Below, piece after piece: positions 15,025 through 23,700 of a DNA stretch of 64,000 nucleotides (the first letter of the stretch is position 1; each line of letters opens with the position of its first letter). The DNA is from an uncultured Erysipelotrichaceae bacterium (lineage in GTDB: Bacteria > Bacillota_I > Bacilli_A > Erysipelotrichales > Erysipelotrichaceae): assembly GCA_947385085.1 (NCBI GenBank), contig CANDJN010000001.1:1-64000 (forward strand), read 5' to 3'. The position numbers and the translations under genes are program-made. A model generated the notes under the pieces. It saw only the letters and a program-made list of their open reading frames with translations, was not told where the DNA came from and ran no database searches.

Positions 15025-16689
15025 ATGGGAAGACCTAGTGATAAAGTATTGAAAGGCGATCAGTGCGCACCGCAGCGCTCGCTGTTTTACGCACTTGGCT
15101 TAACCAAGGAAGAATTGGAAAGGCCGTTAATCGCTGTAGTCAGCGCACACTCGGAGATTGTGCCGGGTCATGCGCATTTGGATAAAATCTGTGAAGCGGT
15201 GAAGGCGGGCATTCGCATGGCCGGCGGTACACCGATTATGGTTCCGGCTATCGGCGTATGTGATGGCATTGCCATGGGACATATCGGTATGAAATACTCG
15301 CTGGCATCCCGTGAATTGATCGCCGACAGTGTGGAAACGATGATCATGGCGCACGCATTTGACGGCATGGTGCTGGTGCCTAACTGCGATAAGATTGTTC
15401 CCGGTATGTTCATGGGCGCATTGCGGGTGAATTTGCCTGCCATCATCATGAGCGGCGGGGCGATGTTGCCGGGAAATTATCATGGCAAGGCAATGAGCCT
15501 TTCAACGATGTTTGAAGCAGTCGGCTCTAAGAAAGCCGGTCTGATTGATGAAGAAGAATTGACGTATATTGAACAAAACGCTTGCCCGGGCTGCGGCAGC
15601 TGTTCCGGAATGTTTACCGCTAACAGTATGAACTGCTTGTGTGAGGCAATCGGTATGGCGCTGCCAGGCAACGGAACGATTCCGGCCGTATCCAATGAGC
15701 GTATTCAGTTGGCCAAGCATGCCGGTATGAAAATTATGGAACTGGTGGAAAAACAGCTGAAACCGCGTGATATTGTAAGCAGTGCTTCCATACAGAATGC
15801 ATTGGCTTGTGATATGGCACTGGGCTGTTCCTCTAATTCGGTGCTGCATCTGTTGGCGATTGCCCATGAAGCAAAGGTAGAATTAGATTTGAATCAAATC
15901 AATGAGATCAGTTCCCGTACACCTAATCTGTGCCGTTTGGCACCGGCGGGACCGGATCACATTGTGGATTTGCATCATGCAGGCGGTGTTGGTGCTGTCA
16001 TGAAGGAATTAGCGAAAAAGAATCTGATTGATACTTCATTGATGACCGTCAGCGGGCACAGCGTCGCAGAAAACATTGCCAAGGCTCAGAATTTGGATCA
16101 CAACATCATTAAGGATGTGGAAACGCCAAATTCCAAGACCGGTGGAATTGCCGTTTTGTTCGGTAATTTAGCACAGGAGGGTTGTGTGGTAAAACGTTCT
16201 GCCGTAGCGGAAAAAATGTTAACCCATAGCGGACCGGCACGTGTGTTTAATAGTGAAGAGGAGGCCAACGAGGCCATCTACGGCGGCAGAATTGTCAAGG
16301 GCGATGTAGTAGTCATTCGCTATGAAGGTCCCAAGGGCGGCCCGGGAATGCGCGAGATGCTCAATCCGACCTCTGCATTGGCTGGAATGAAATTGGATCA
16401 GGATGTAGCGTTGATCACGGATGGCCGCTTTTCCGGCGCGACTCGTGGTGCAGCGATCGGACATGTATCGCCCGAAGCAGCGGCCGGCGGCTTGATTGCC
16501 CTGGTAGAAGAGGGAGACATGATTGCGATCGATATTCCCAACGGTACCATTCAACTGCTGGTGGACGAGGAAACACTCGCAAAACGCCAAGCAGCTTGGG
16601 TAAAGCCAAAACCCAATGTCAGCGAGGGATGGCTGTATCGCTATCAGCGTATGGTTACTTCAGGCAGCAAGGGTGCCGTATTGGAATAA
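15025..16689 (+). CDS. ilvD: dihydroxy-acid dehydratase
   Basis: Iron-sulfur dehydratase of 554 residues producing the 2-oxo acid precursors of valine and isoleucine. Cluster-ligand Cys residues are visible in NCDKIVPGM (near residue 116) and CPGCGSCSGMFTANSMNC (near 190), and the family motif DGRFSGATRG near 470. The ATG at 15025 gives proper spacing to AAGGTGA, which overlaps the ilvC stop codon; the ATG one codon earlier is too close. Last gene of the ilv operon, followed by a terminator. Confidence 0.95.
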   Translation: MGRPSDKVLKGDQCAPQRSLFYALGLTKEELERPLIAVVSAHSEIVPGHAHLDKICEAVKAGIRMAGGTPIMVPAIGVCDGIAMGHIGMKYSLASRELIADSVETMIMAHAFDGMVLVPNCDKIVPGMFMGALRVNLPAIIMSGGAMLPGNYHGKAMSLSTMFEAVGSKKAGLIDEEELTYIEQNACPGCGSCSGMFTANSMNCLCEAIGMALPGNGTIPAVSNERIQLAKHAGMKIMELVEKQLKPRDIVSSASIQNALACDMALGCSSNSVLHLLAIAHEAKVELDLNQINEISSRTPNLCRLAPAGPDHIVDLHHAGGVGAVMKELAKKNLIDTSLMTVSGHSVAENIAKAQNLDHNIIKDVETPNSKTGGIAVLFGNLAQEGCVVKRSAVAEKMLTHSGPARVFNSEEEANEAIYGGRIVKGDVVVIRYEGPKGGPGMREMLNPTSALAGMKLDQDVALITDGRFSGATRGAAIGHVSPEAAAGGLIALVEEGDMIAIDIPNGTIQLLVDEETLAKRQAAWVKPKPNVSEGWLYRYQRMVTSGSKGAVLE

Positions 16690-16695
16690 GGATTA

Positions 16696-16725
16696 GAAAC
16701 GGTTCATAACGAGCCGTTTTTTTAT
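16696..16725 (+). terminator. intrinsic terminator after ilvD
   Basis: Stem aaacggttc / gagccgttt (one G-U pair) with an ataac loop, then a T-run. It closes the ilv operon. Confidence 0.85.
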
Positions 16726-16837
16726 TTGGAATTTTCCATTGAATGAAGCGAGTGGAAGTGGCGTCGTTCGTTGACAAGGGAAATGTTATTCGCTATAATG
16801 CTAAGCAGATTTGCATAAAAAGAAGAGGAGAATGACC

Positions 16838-17968
16838 ATGAATGAAAATGGAAAGCCGCAAAGTCTTTTTGATTATGTCATGTGGCGCTGTGATCTGTCT
16901 TTTAATCAGGATGCTTTTCGTGATGTGGACTCCTTGATTTTATGTTGTCTTGCTTACCTTCGATTAGATCCGTTGTTTGAAATAAAACCGGAATGGATAT
17001 TAAATGAAGCGGCTGCGGCCTTTTTTGACTTGCCAACCGAAAAGCGGCAAGCCCGTACGGAAAAGGATTGGCTATTATTGAAAGAATTGGCGCATACTCG
17101 ACGCTATGGAGAATTGCGACTGTCGGATTATGTGAGTGTTTTTAATGATAAAGTACAGGAACAGTTTGCGGCTTTACGCTTTACATATCGCAATGAATGG
17201 AGCTGTTGTGTGTTTCGGGGAACGGATAATACATTAATTGGATGGAAAGAGGATTTCAATATGACGTTCATGGAGGTTATCCCAGCGCAAAAACGAGCAT
17301 TGGCATACGTTCAGACGATCATGAAAGGCTGTCCTTATAATCTTTATCTCGCCGGGCATAGCAAGGGCGGCAATTTAGCGGTTTACGCGGCGACGCATTT
17401 GGATCAAGAAGCGCAAAAGCATATTTTGACAGTGTATAATCATGATGGACCAGGATTCATGAAAGAGGCGATCACAATGCCGGCTTATCAGGCGATTGTG
17501 AATCGAATTGAGACCTATGTTCCGCAATCCAGTGTCGTGGGTATGCTTTTGGAACATGAAGAATCGTATCATGTTATTTACAGCAATCAAGTCTCCCTGT
17601 GGCAGCATGATCCTTATTCATGGTGTTTAAAAGGACCCGATTTTGCTTTGTTAGAAACGCGCAGTACAGGAAGCTATTTTATGGATGATACAATTCGCAA
17701 ATGGATTGAACAGCTGACCATGGAACAGCGTGCTGCTTTTGTCGATGCCGCATTTGAAGTGCTGCAGGCAACAAAAGCTGTTTCCTTAAAGGAATTGAAT
17801 GCCAATCGAATGCACAATACGGCAATCATCCTCAAAGCAGTAAGTCAATTGGATGAGGAAGAACGAAAAATGATGGTAAAAACAATTCTTTCGTTATTGG
17901 ACAGCGCCTGCCGCACCGCAAGGGATATGTGGACTGAGATGGAAAACCGTAAAGAGGACTGTTTATGA
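16838..17968 (+). CDS. DUF2974 (Mbeg1-like) alpha/beta-hydrolase-fold protein
   Basis: Protein of 376 residues resembling the DUF2974 family. A lipase-like nucleophile elbow AGHSKGGNLAVYAA (Gly-His-Ser-Lys-Gly) lies near residue 180, preceded by FRGTDNTLIGWKEDFNM and followed by NHDGPGF, as in other family members. A Ser hydrolase is expected, but no substrate is known. The ATG at 16838 is 7 bases after GAGGAG. Its stop overlaps the next start (ATGA), so it is co-translated with a small membrane protein. Confidence 0.75.
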   Translation: MNENGKPQSLFDYVMWRCDLSFNQDAFRDVDSLILCCLAYLRLDPLFEIKPEWILNEAAAAFFDLPTEKRQARTEKDWLLLKELAHTRRYGELRLSDYVSVFNDKVQEQFAALRFTYRNEWSCCVFRGTDNTLIGWKEDFNMTFMEVIPAQKRALAYVQTIMKGCPYNLYLAGHSKGGNLAVYAATHLDQEAQKHILTVYNHDGPGFMKEAITMPAYQAIVNRIETYVPQSSVVGMLLEHEESYHVIYSNQVSLWQHDPYSWCLKGPDFALLETRSTGSYFMDDTIRKWIEQLTMEQRAAFVDAAFEVLQATKAVSLKELNANRMHNTAIILKAVSQLDEEERKMMVKTILSLLDSACRTARDMWTEMENRKEDCL

Positions 17969-18399
17969 TTATTAAAAGCTTAACGATGAAACAATGGGTC
18001 TTGAGCATTTGTATTGTTTTTTTTCTCATCACACAATGGGGGATCACATTGCCGGTTTCTTTCTTATGGCTTAAGTATATCGCTTTTACAAGTGCTCTGT
18101 TTTTGATGAGCGCTATGCTGACACAGCGCCTTGTGCATTCACTAAGCATTACGATAATGGGAAAATGGCTGCGTCGCATGACAATTTCAATCGTGCTGCT
18201 TTATGACTGGATTTGCTTGGATACTTTTTTGCTGGGGATGAAATTGCCGATACCAGGTATGATACGTTATGCAATATTTGATTTCACTCTGCCATTTTCA
18301 CTGCTTTTCGTCATTACAGGCTTCTTATATGGTCTTTGTGCATCCGCGCATCATGATACGAAAGACCAAAGTTATATTGGCAAGAATGGTATATGTTGA
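17965..18399 (+). CDS. small membrane protein of unknown function
   Basis: Protein of 144 residues with about four membrane segments (near residues 10-28, 32-50, 68-88 and 100-125) and no recognised domain. It overlaps the DUF2974 hydrolase gene by ATGA, which suggests the pair work together. I do not recognise a family. Confidence 0.55.
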   Translation: MIIKSLTMKQWVLSICIVFFLITQWGITLPVSFLWLKYIAFTSALFLMSAMLTQRLVHSLSITIMGKWLRRMTISIVLLYDWICLDTFLLGMKLPIPGMIRYAIFDFTLPFSLLFVITGFLYGLCASAHHDTKDQSYIGKNGIC

Positions 18400-18496
18400 T
18401 ATAATGGATAGGTCAAGGAGGAGAGCATTCTTTATGATTTCAGCTTTCATGCTGAAATGATAATTTACAATAGATTTATATGAAAGGGGATTTACA

Positions 18497-18862
18497 ATGG
18501 ACGATCAAGTACCACCGTTATGGAAACATATTACAACATTCATAATTATCTCATCGATAATGACCAATTTATTGGTAATAAGGCAGGGCGAGCTTACGAT
18601 TTCTGAGGTTTTATTTTGCATACCAATGCTTATTATTATGATCAATTCCTTCTGGCAGATTTTAAAAATCTTTAAGGCTCGCTTTACTGGTCGCGATGAT
18701 TTTGAAAATGACGGTGTGGATGAATTTGATATTTATGGGCATCGCACCGCGGCATCCTATGAGAAACAGCGATTAAGAAAATTGGATGATTTATATCGCA
18801 GCAATCTCATTTCTCAAGCGGAATACGAAGAAAAGCGCAACGAGATTATCAAGAATTTATGA
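18497..18862 (+). CDS. membrane protein with C-terminal SHOCT-like domain
   Basis: Protein of 121 residues with two membrane segments (about residues 12-30 and 38-58). The C-terminal LDDLYRSNLISQAEYEEKR has the Leu-x-x-Leu...Gly/Asn-x-Ile...Glu-Tyr-Glu pattern of SHOCT oligomerisation domains. The ATG follows AAAGGGGATTTACA. Unknown function; no co-transcribed partner. Confidence 0.6.
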   Translation: MDDQVPPLWKHITTFIIISSIMTNLLVIRQGELTISEVLFCIPMLIIMINSFWQILKIFKARFTGRDDFENDGVDEFDIYGHRTAASYEKQRLRKLDDLYRSNLISQAEYEEKRNEIIKNL

Positions 18863-18968
18863 CGAAAAAAGAGGATCTCATAAAATAATGAAAAATGATG
18901 AAAACGCTATCTTTTACTGGAAATTCATATGATTTTATGGTATATTGAATGTAGAGAAGGTGAAACGT

Positions 18969-19475
18969 ATGAATATATTAGAAGCATTAAAGTCAGCGAT
19001 GCAGGAATATCGCGATATTACTGGGCTGCGAAGCTATTTGATTTTAGATTCTGCGGAGATTCAGAGTGCCTCAGAGCGAAATTACTTCTGTAAATGCCTG
19101 AAATCCAGTTCGGTGGCATTGAAAAAGTGCGAGGAATGTACGCAGGAATATTATAATGAGGCTCGCAAAGCCAATGAAGAATGTATTTATTCCTGTCATG
19201 CGGGTTTGATTAAGTGGGCAGTACCGGTAAACTTAGGTGATTTTCACTGCGTGATTATCTCTGAGGGAATTTTGTCTCAGCGACAATTGGAAGATGCCGA
19301 TGTTTGGGCGGGTTATTTAAGTAGCGAGTACGATCTGCCAAAAGAAATGATCAAGCGCAATCTGAGCAAAATGGTTATAATGAATGAGGAGCGAATGAAT
19401 GCCTCAATCAAGCTTTTAAAGGATTTGGTTGCGTATAATTTGCAGTTATGCGAGGTAGAACAAGTAAAAGGCTGA
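18969..19475 (+). CDS. stand-alone PocR ligand-binding domain protein
   Basis: Protein of 168 residues consisting of one PocR-type sensory domain and little else. Visible features are YRDITGLRSYLIL near the N terminus and several Cys (FCKCLKS, CEECTQEYY, CIYSCHAGLIKWAVPV). The domain, a PAS-like fold, usually sits in front of AraC regulators or histidine kinases and binds small organic ligands. Here there is no output domain, so it may work with a partner elsewhere. The ATG at 18969 follows AAGGTG by 6 bases. Confidence 0.75.
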   Translation: MNILEALKSAMQEYRDITGLRSYLILDSAEIQSASERNYFCKCLKSSSVALKKCEECTQEYYNEARKANEECIYSCHAGLIKWAVPVNLGDFHCVIISEGILSQRQLEDADVWAGYLSSEYDLPKEMIKRNLSKMVIMNEERMNASIKLLKDLVAYNLQLCEVEQVKG

Positions 19476-19501
19476 TATCATTTTCCGCAAAGCTATAATA
19501 T

Positions 19502-19529
19502 GAGGACAATATAGAGATTGTCCTCTTTT
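19502..19529 (+). terminator. intrinsic terminator
   Basis: Perfect 9-base stem gaggacaat / attgtcctc with an atagag loop and a TTTT tail. Confidence 0.8.
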
Positions 19530-19640
19530 CAGGTGTGCCGGGCATGGCATAAATCTAGGTGGTGAAAGTCCACTATGGGGGCGTTCAAGACCGCCGTATA
19601 CGGACCCGCATGTACGGGAGTTAGTCACTCCCTCCTACTC
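19530..19640 (+). mobile_element. group II intron remnant (domain I piece plus domain V/VI-like 3' end)
   Basis: The 5' part contains ctaggtggtgaaagtccac, a block familiar from clostridial group II introns. It is joined directly to ccgccgtatacgg...catgtacgg, shaped like catalytic domain V, and then ggagttagtcactccc with ctcctactcgat, like domain VI and the 3' end. The reverse transcriptase and most of the ribozyme are missing, so this is a dead internal deletion derivative. Recognised by motif memory, not alignment. Confidence 0.55.
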
Positions 19641-19732
19641 GATTGATTGAAGGAATCATGAAGAGAAATGAAAATAAGAATAATAGAGGGGAGATCGTAA
19701 TTTGATATTTTTTGTAGAATGACAAAAAGGGG

Positions 19733-19760
19733 ATAGACAAAGCGGAAAATTTTGATATAA
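19733..19760 (+). promoter_or_regulatory. sigma-A-type promoter for the 117-residue hypothetical gene
   Basis: TAGACA at 19733-19738, a 16-base spacer and TATAAT at 19755-19760. Confidence 0.5.
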
Positions 19761-19809
19761 TAAGGGCATTCTAAGAATATTCCCATGTTGATCAATAATC
19801 GGAGGAAAT

Positions 19810-20163
19810 ATGAAACTAAAAGAAACAGTATCCATGGATGTTTTAAAAGAATTTAATTTTCAAATGGTAGAGCATAATAACCAAAGCGGATTTCAGCGTT
19901 ATTGCAAGCATTACGGTGTGCTTTTGGTTACGGTCTGTAACCGGCAGTTAAACAAAGCGATCCAGATTACGCTGAATGCCAACGGTAATGAAGCGATCCA
20001 AGGAAAGCGGCTTGTTGCTTCGATTCATCAGTTGAATCATGATTTATGTGAAATGGCAGAGCGGGGTTATCTTGATCTGCAAGGGGCTTCTATAAAGCCA
20101 CAGATCAATGATTGGGATTCCCAGATCAGAGCTAACAATCCCTTTTCCTTTATGATGGATTAA
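19810..20163 (+). CDS. hypothetical protein (117 aa)
   Basis: Soluble protein of 117 residues with no recognised domain, signal peptide or membrane segment. The start follows CGGAGGAAAT and its own promoter lies 50 bases upstream. It sits alone between an intron remnant and IS fragments, and a very strong hairpin follows it. The sequence is not compositionally odd and looks like a real gene; the function is unknown. Confidence 0.6.
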   Translation: MKLKETVSMDVLKEFNFQMVEHNNQSGFQRYCKHYGVLLVTVCNRQLNKAIQITLNANGNEAIQGKRLVASIHQLNHDLCEMAERGYLDLQGASIKPQINDWDSQIRANNPFSFMMD

Positions 20164-20179
20164 AAAAACATTGCATTGA

Positions 20180-20228
20180 AATGAATCTCCTCTATTTGGA
20201 CATCCAAATAGAGGAGATTCATTTTTAA
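20180..20228 (+). terminator. long perfect hairpin with T-run
   Basis: A perfect 20-base stem (20180-20199 with 20204-20223) around an acat loop, followed by five T. It is stronger than any other terminator here. It lies inside the trace of an IS3-type orfA (minus strand), where the open frame passes through it. It could be a terminator or a small inverted insertion. Confidence 0.7.
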
Positions 20229-20444
20229 ATGTCAAAATTAACAGATGATCTTGTTTCATTGTGGGAGTGTAATATCTGTTTCTATCTTTTCTAAGGATAC
20301 TTTCTCCATGAAAATCAATCAGTCTAATTAAATATTTTATACCATCTTCTCTTATGTTAAATTCTACAGACAGGTCTTTTGCGGTTGTTCCTCGTTTTTG
20401 CTTTCTGTATATTTCTAGTTTTTGTTCTCTTGGGATGAAATGTA
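20229..20444 (-). pseudogene. IS3-family OrfA remnant
   Basis: Read on the minus strand from about 20444, the open frame gives FIPREQKLEIYRKQKRG, then TTAKDLSVEFNIRED and YLIRLIDFHG. This resembles the helix-turn-helix N-terminal half of IS3-family OrfA proteins. It then runs into the long hairpin and ends without the rest of orfA. It points the opposite way to the adjacent orfB remnant, so the two are not the halves of one simple insertion. Confidence 0.55.
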
Positions 20445-20469
20445 ATGAGAGTGGTCAACCGATGCATCA

Positions 20470-20793
20470 GAACATCATATCGCAGCGGGTAACACCAATC
20501 ATTGATCTGCACAATCGTGAATCATATCTTACAGTATATCCGAAAGTCCAAATTTCAATAAAATTACAGATATGCTAGATCGAGCATTTCAAAAGCATGG
20601 AGATTTTAGCGGGTTGGTATTTCATTGCGATCAAGGGAATGTTTTATGGACATGAATATGAGTTTCAAACATTAGATGAATGAAAGGCAGCGATGGAACG
20701 TATATCGAATATTATAATGAGCAGAGAATCACTGTAAAATTAAAAGGATTAACTCCTGTTCAATACAGAAATCAATCCTTATTAACTGCTTAA
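20470..20793 (+). pseudogene. IS3-family transposase OrfB remnant
   Basis: Fragments of the DDE transposase can be followed through several frames: TPIIDLHNRE, then (frame shift) IISYSISESPNFN and MLDRAFQKHGDFSG, VFHCDQG, an internal deletion of roughly 40 codons, FYGHEYEFQTLDE, a stop, and finally YIEYYNEQRITVKLKG to the end at 20793. The order matches IS150-like OrfB. Stops, frameshifts and the deletion show it is long dead. Confidence 0.7.
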
Positions 20794-20811
20794 AATACTT
20801 ATTTGCTTTAG

Positions 20812-20855
20812 TGTCCAATTTATTGGTTTCACTTCACATTCCTAAATGGACACAA
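20812..20855. repeat. inverted gtgtcca / tggacac near the IS remnant
   Basis: A seven-base inverted repeat separated by about 30 bases lies between the orfB remnant and leuB. It could be an old IS terminal repeat or a weak terminator region for the leu operon. Evidence is limited to the symmetry and position. Confidence 0.25.
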
Positions 20856-20871
20856 TGCTTTTTTTATTTTA

Positions 20872-21945
20872 TTATTGAATCTGTGCTGTGATCTGGTTAC
20901 CCATTTGGGAACAGCTTATCAGCGTACAGCCTGCTTCTTGAATATCGGCTGTACGATATCCTTGTGATAATACTTCATTGACCGCTTTTTCGATACACTC
21001 GCTTTCCTTAGGCATATCAAAGCTGTATTTTAACATCATTGCAGCGGCTAAGATGGTGCCGATTGGGTTGGCAATGTTTTGTCCGGCAATATCAGGTGCA
21101 GAGCCATGGATCGGTTCATACATGCCGACGCTGCTTTCTCCCAATGAGGCGCTGGGAATGAGCCCGATGGAACCGGTGATCATGCTGGCTTCATCACTTA
21201 AAATATCGCCAAACATATTTTCGGTCACGATGACGTCAAACTGTGATGGATTCTTAACGATTTGCATAGCACTGTTATCCACTAACATATCCTCCAGTGT
21301 AACATCAGGGTACTCCTTGGCAACCTCATGCACGATTTTACGCCATAATCGTGAGGAATCCAGAACGTTCGCTTTATCGACCGAGATCACTCGGCTGTTG
21401 CGCTTGCGCGCTGTTTGAAATGCGGTATGGGCAATGCGGCGAATTTCATGTTCACGATAGATCATTGAATCACAGGCAACCCATTCATCATTCTCTTGAT
21501 AAGTATTGCGCTCACCGAAATAGACGCCGCCGATCAATTCACGCACGACGAGAAAATCGATTCCTTGATCCACAATTTCTTTGCGCAATGGTGAAGTATG
21601 GGCTAATTGGGGCAGTATTTTAGCCGGACGCAGATTGGCATACAGCCCCATGCCTTTGCGAATACCCAACAACGCTTTTTCCGGTCGAATGGAAGGATCG
21701 ACCTGATCCCATTTCGGGCCGCCGACTGCCCCCAATAACACACTGTCACTGTGAATACAGGCGTCCAGTGCTTCTTGTGTTAATGAGGTGCCATAGGCAT
21801 CAATAGCACAGCCTCCGGCCAATACCTCTTGATAATGAAAGGTATGGTGGAAACACTCTGCCACTTTATCCAAAACCTTGACGGCTTCATTGACAATTTC
21901 TGGACCGATGCCATCGCCTTTAATCAGTGTAATATGCTTTTCCAT
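20872..21945 (-). CDS. leuB: 3-isopropylmalate dehydrogenase
   Basis: NAD-dependent oxidative decarboxylase of 357 residues in leucine synthesis. Typical signatures are LIKGDGIGPEIVNEAVK at the N terminus, LLGAVGGPKWD near 70, and the NAD/metal segment SDEASMITGSIGLIPSASLG near residue 250 with HGSAPDIAGQNIANP after it. Last gene of leuA-leuC-leuD-leuB; its start overlaps the leuD stop codon by one base. Complete. Confidence 0.96.
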   Translation of the reverse strand: MEKHITLIKGDGIGPEIVNEAVKVLDKVAECFHHTFHYQEVLAGGCAIDAYGTSLTQEALDACIHSDSVLLGAVGGPKWDQVDPSIRPEKALLGIRKGMGLYANLRPAKILPQLAHTSPLRKEIVDQGIDFLVVRELIGGVYFGERNTYQENDEWVACDSMIYREHEIRRIAHTAFQTARKRNSRVISVDKANVLDSSRLWRKIVHEVAKEYPDVTLEDMLVDNSAMQIVKNPSQFDVIVTENMFGDILSDEASMITGSIGLIPSASLGESSVGMYEPIHGSAPDIAGQNIANPIGTILAAAMMLKYSFDMPKESECIEKAVNEVLSQGYRTADIQEAGCTLISCSQMGNQITAQIQ

Positions 21946-22436
21946 TATTGTTCTCCTTTGGCAATGCTTTTCAATAAGCCGCCTTGTTTCATGATATCCT
22001 TAATGAAATCAGGGAAGGGCTGTGCCTGATATGTTTCATTTCGAGTATGATTGATGATGAGTCCTTGATCAAAATCAATTTCAACATCATCCTGATCTTG
22101 AATTTTTTCACCGGCTTCCTCGCATTCCAAAATTGCTAAACCGATATTAATCGCATTGCGATAGAAGATGCGCGCAAAGCTTTTGGCAATGACACAGTCA
22201 ATACCGCTTGCTTTGATGGCAATCGGTGCGTGCTCACGGGAGGAGCCGCAGCCAAAATTCGCACCGGCTACCATGATATCACCGGCTTTGACCTTTGTGA
22301 CGAAGCCTTCGTCAATATCACACATACAGTGTGAAGCTAGCTGCGCTTCATCGCTGGTGTTTAAGTAACGGGCAGGTATGATAACATCGGTATCGACATT
22401 ATCACCGTATTTATGTGCAGTACCATGTGCTTTCAT
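21945..22436 (-). CDS. leuD: 3-isopropylmalate dehydratase small subunit
   Basis: Small subunit (163 residues) of isopropylmalate isomerase. It has the swivelling-domain motifs NVDTDVIIPARYL and GANFGCGSSREHAP. The ATG at 22436 is chosen because the ribosome site GGAGAG lies in the leuC tail nine bases upstream; the frame open to 22460 has none. It starts one base after the leuC stop codon. Confidence 0.95.
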   Translation of the reverse strand: MKAHGTAHKYGDNVDTDVIIPARYLNTSDEAQLASHCMCDIDEGFVTKVKAGDIMVAGANFGCGSSREHAPIAIKASGIDCVIAKSFARIFYRNAINIGLAILECEEAGEKIQDQDDVEIDFDQGLIINHTRNETYQAQPFPDFIKDIMKQGGLLKSIAKGEQ

Positions 22437-22437
22437 C

Positions 22438-23700
22438 TTAATCGCTCTCCTTTGCTTCACAGATATATCCGGCTACCGCACTCGCAGCCGCAATCGCCGG
22501 TGAGGCGAGGTAAATTTCACTTGTGGTATGACCCATCCGTCCGACAAAATTACGGTTGGTTGTCGCAACACAGCGTTCATGCTCGGCAAGAATACCCATA
22601 TAGCCGCCAAGGCATGGGCCGCAGGTCGGGGTGGAGACAATACATCCGGCATCGATGAAAATATCGATATAGCCGCGATGGATGCATTCCTTATAAATGC
22701 TTTGGGTAGCCGGAATGATGATTGTGCGTACACCCTTGGCAACATGACGACCTTTCAAAATCTTTGCGGCCGCCTCCATGTCAGAGATGCGTCCATTCGT
22801 ACAGGATCCGATGACCACCTGATCAATTTTGATTTCCTCACTGATCTCATCAATGGTTTTAGTGTTTTCAGGCAAATGCGGAAAGGCGATGGTCGGACGA
22901 ATTTTGCTTAAATCAATTTCAATGACCTTATCATAAGCTTCCATATCCGGCGTTACGATGTTATAAGGGCGCTTAACGCGCTCTTTCATATAGGCAATCG
23001 CAATATCGTCCACCTCAAAGATGCCGTTTTTCGCTCCGGCTTCAATCGCCATGTTGGCAATCGTAAGGCGATCATCCATAGCCAGCGATGATAAGCCGCT
23101 GCCGCCGAATTCCATCGACTGGTATAAGGCACCATCTACACCGATTTTTCCGATGATATGCAAAATCACATCTTTGCCGCTGACCCCTTTGTTCAGTTTG
23201 TTAGTGAGTTCAAAGCGAATCGCGCCGGGTACTTTGAACCAGCATGTTCCACTGGCCATGCCCGCTGCCATGTCACTGGACCCTACACCGGTGGAGAAGG
23301 CGCCCAGTGCGCCATACGTACATGTGTGACTGTCGGCACCGATGATGCATTCACCGGCTGCTACAAGTCCTTTTTCCGGCAACAGTGCATGCTCAATTCC
23401 CATATCACCGACATCATAATAATGGGTGATATCAAATCGGCGTGCAAATGTCCGGCACGTTTTACACTGCTGAGCAGCTTTAATATCCTTGTTGGGGACA
23501 AAATGATCCATGACCATGGTTACCTTATCCTTGTCAAAAACCGAGGCAAAGCCATGCTTATCAAATTCCTTGATCGCTACCGGTGAGGTAATGTCATTGC
23601 CCAATACCAAATCGAGCTTGGCACTGATCAACTGTCCTGGCTTTACTTCTGTTATCCCGGCATGTTGAGCCAGAATCTTTTGCGTCATTGTCATTGCCAT
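22438..23700 (-). CDS. leuC: 3-isopropylmalate dehydratase large subunit
   Basis: Aconitase-family large subunit of 420 residues carrying the [4Fe-4S] cluster. Ligand Cys residues lie in VIGSCTNGRISD and in the CGPCLGG motif, with GADSHTCTYGALGAFSTGVG earlier. The length fits the shorter bacterial and archaeal LeuC type, not the 470-residue E. coli type. The start at 23700 overlaps the leuA stop by ten bases with GAAGG upstream; in-frame ATGs at 23694 and 23688 are alternatives. Confidence 0.95.
   Translation of the reverse strand: MAMTMTQKILAQHAGITEVKPGQLISAKLDLVLGNDITSPVAIKEFDKHGFASVFDKDKVTMVMDHFVPNKDIKAAQQCKTCRTFARRFDITHYYDVGDMGIEHALLPEKGLVAAGECIIGADSHTCTYGALGAFSTGVGSSDMAAGMASGTCWFKVPGAIRFELTNKLNKGVSGKDVILHIIGKIGVDGALYQSMEFGGSGLSSLAMDDRLTIANMAIEAGAKNGIFEVDDIAIAYMKERVKRPYNIVTPDMEAYDKVIEIDLSKIRPTIAFPHLPENTKTIDEISEEIKIDQVVIGSCTNGRISDMEAAAKILKGRHVAKGVRTIIIPATQSIYKECIHRGYIDIFIDAGCIVSTPTCGPCLGGYMGILAEHERCVATTNRNFVGRMGHTTSEIYLASPAIAAASAVAGYICEAKESD

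Noticed and set aside
20354..20578. 74-residue ORF as a gene
   Set aside because: It lacks a ribosome site and its middle matches an IS3 OrfB fragment that continues in another frame.
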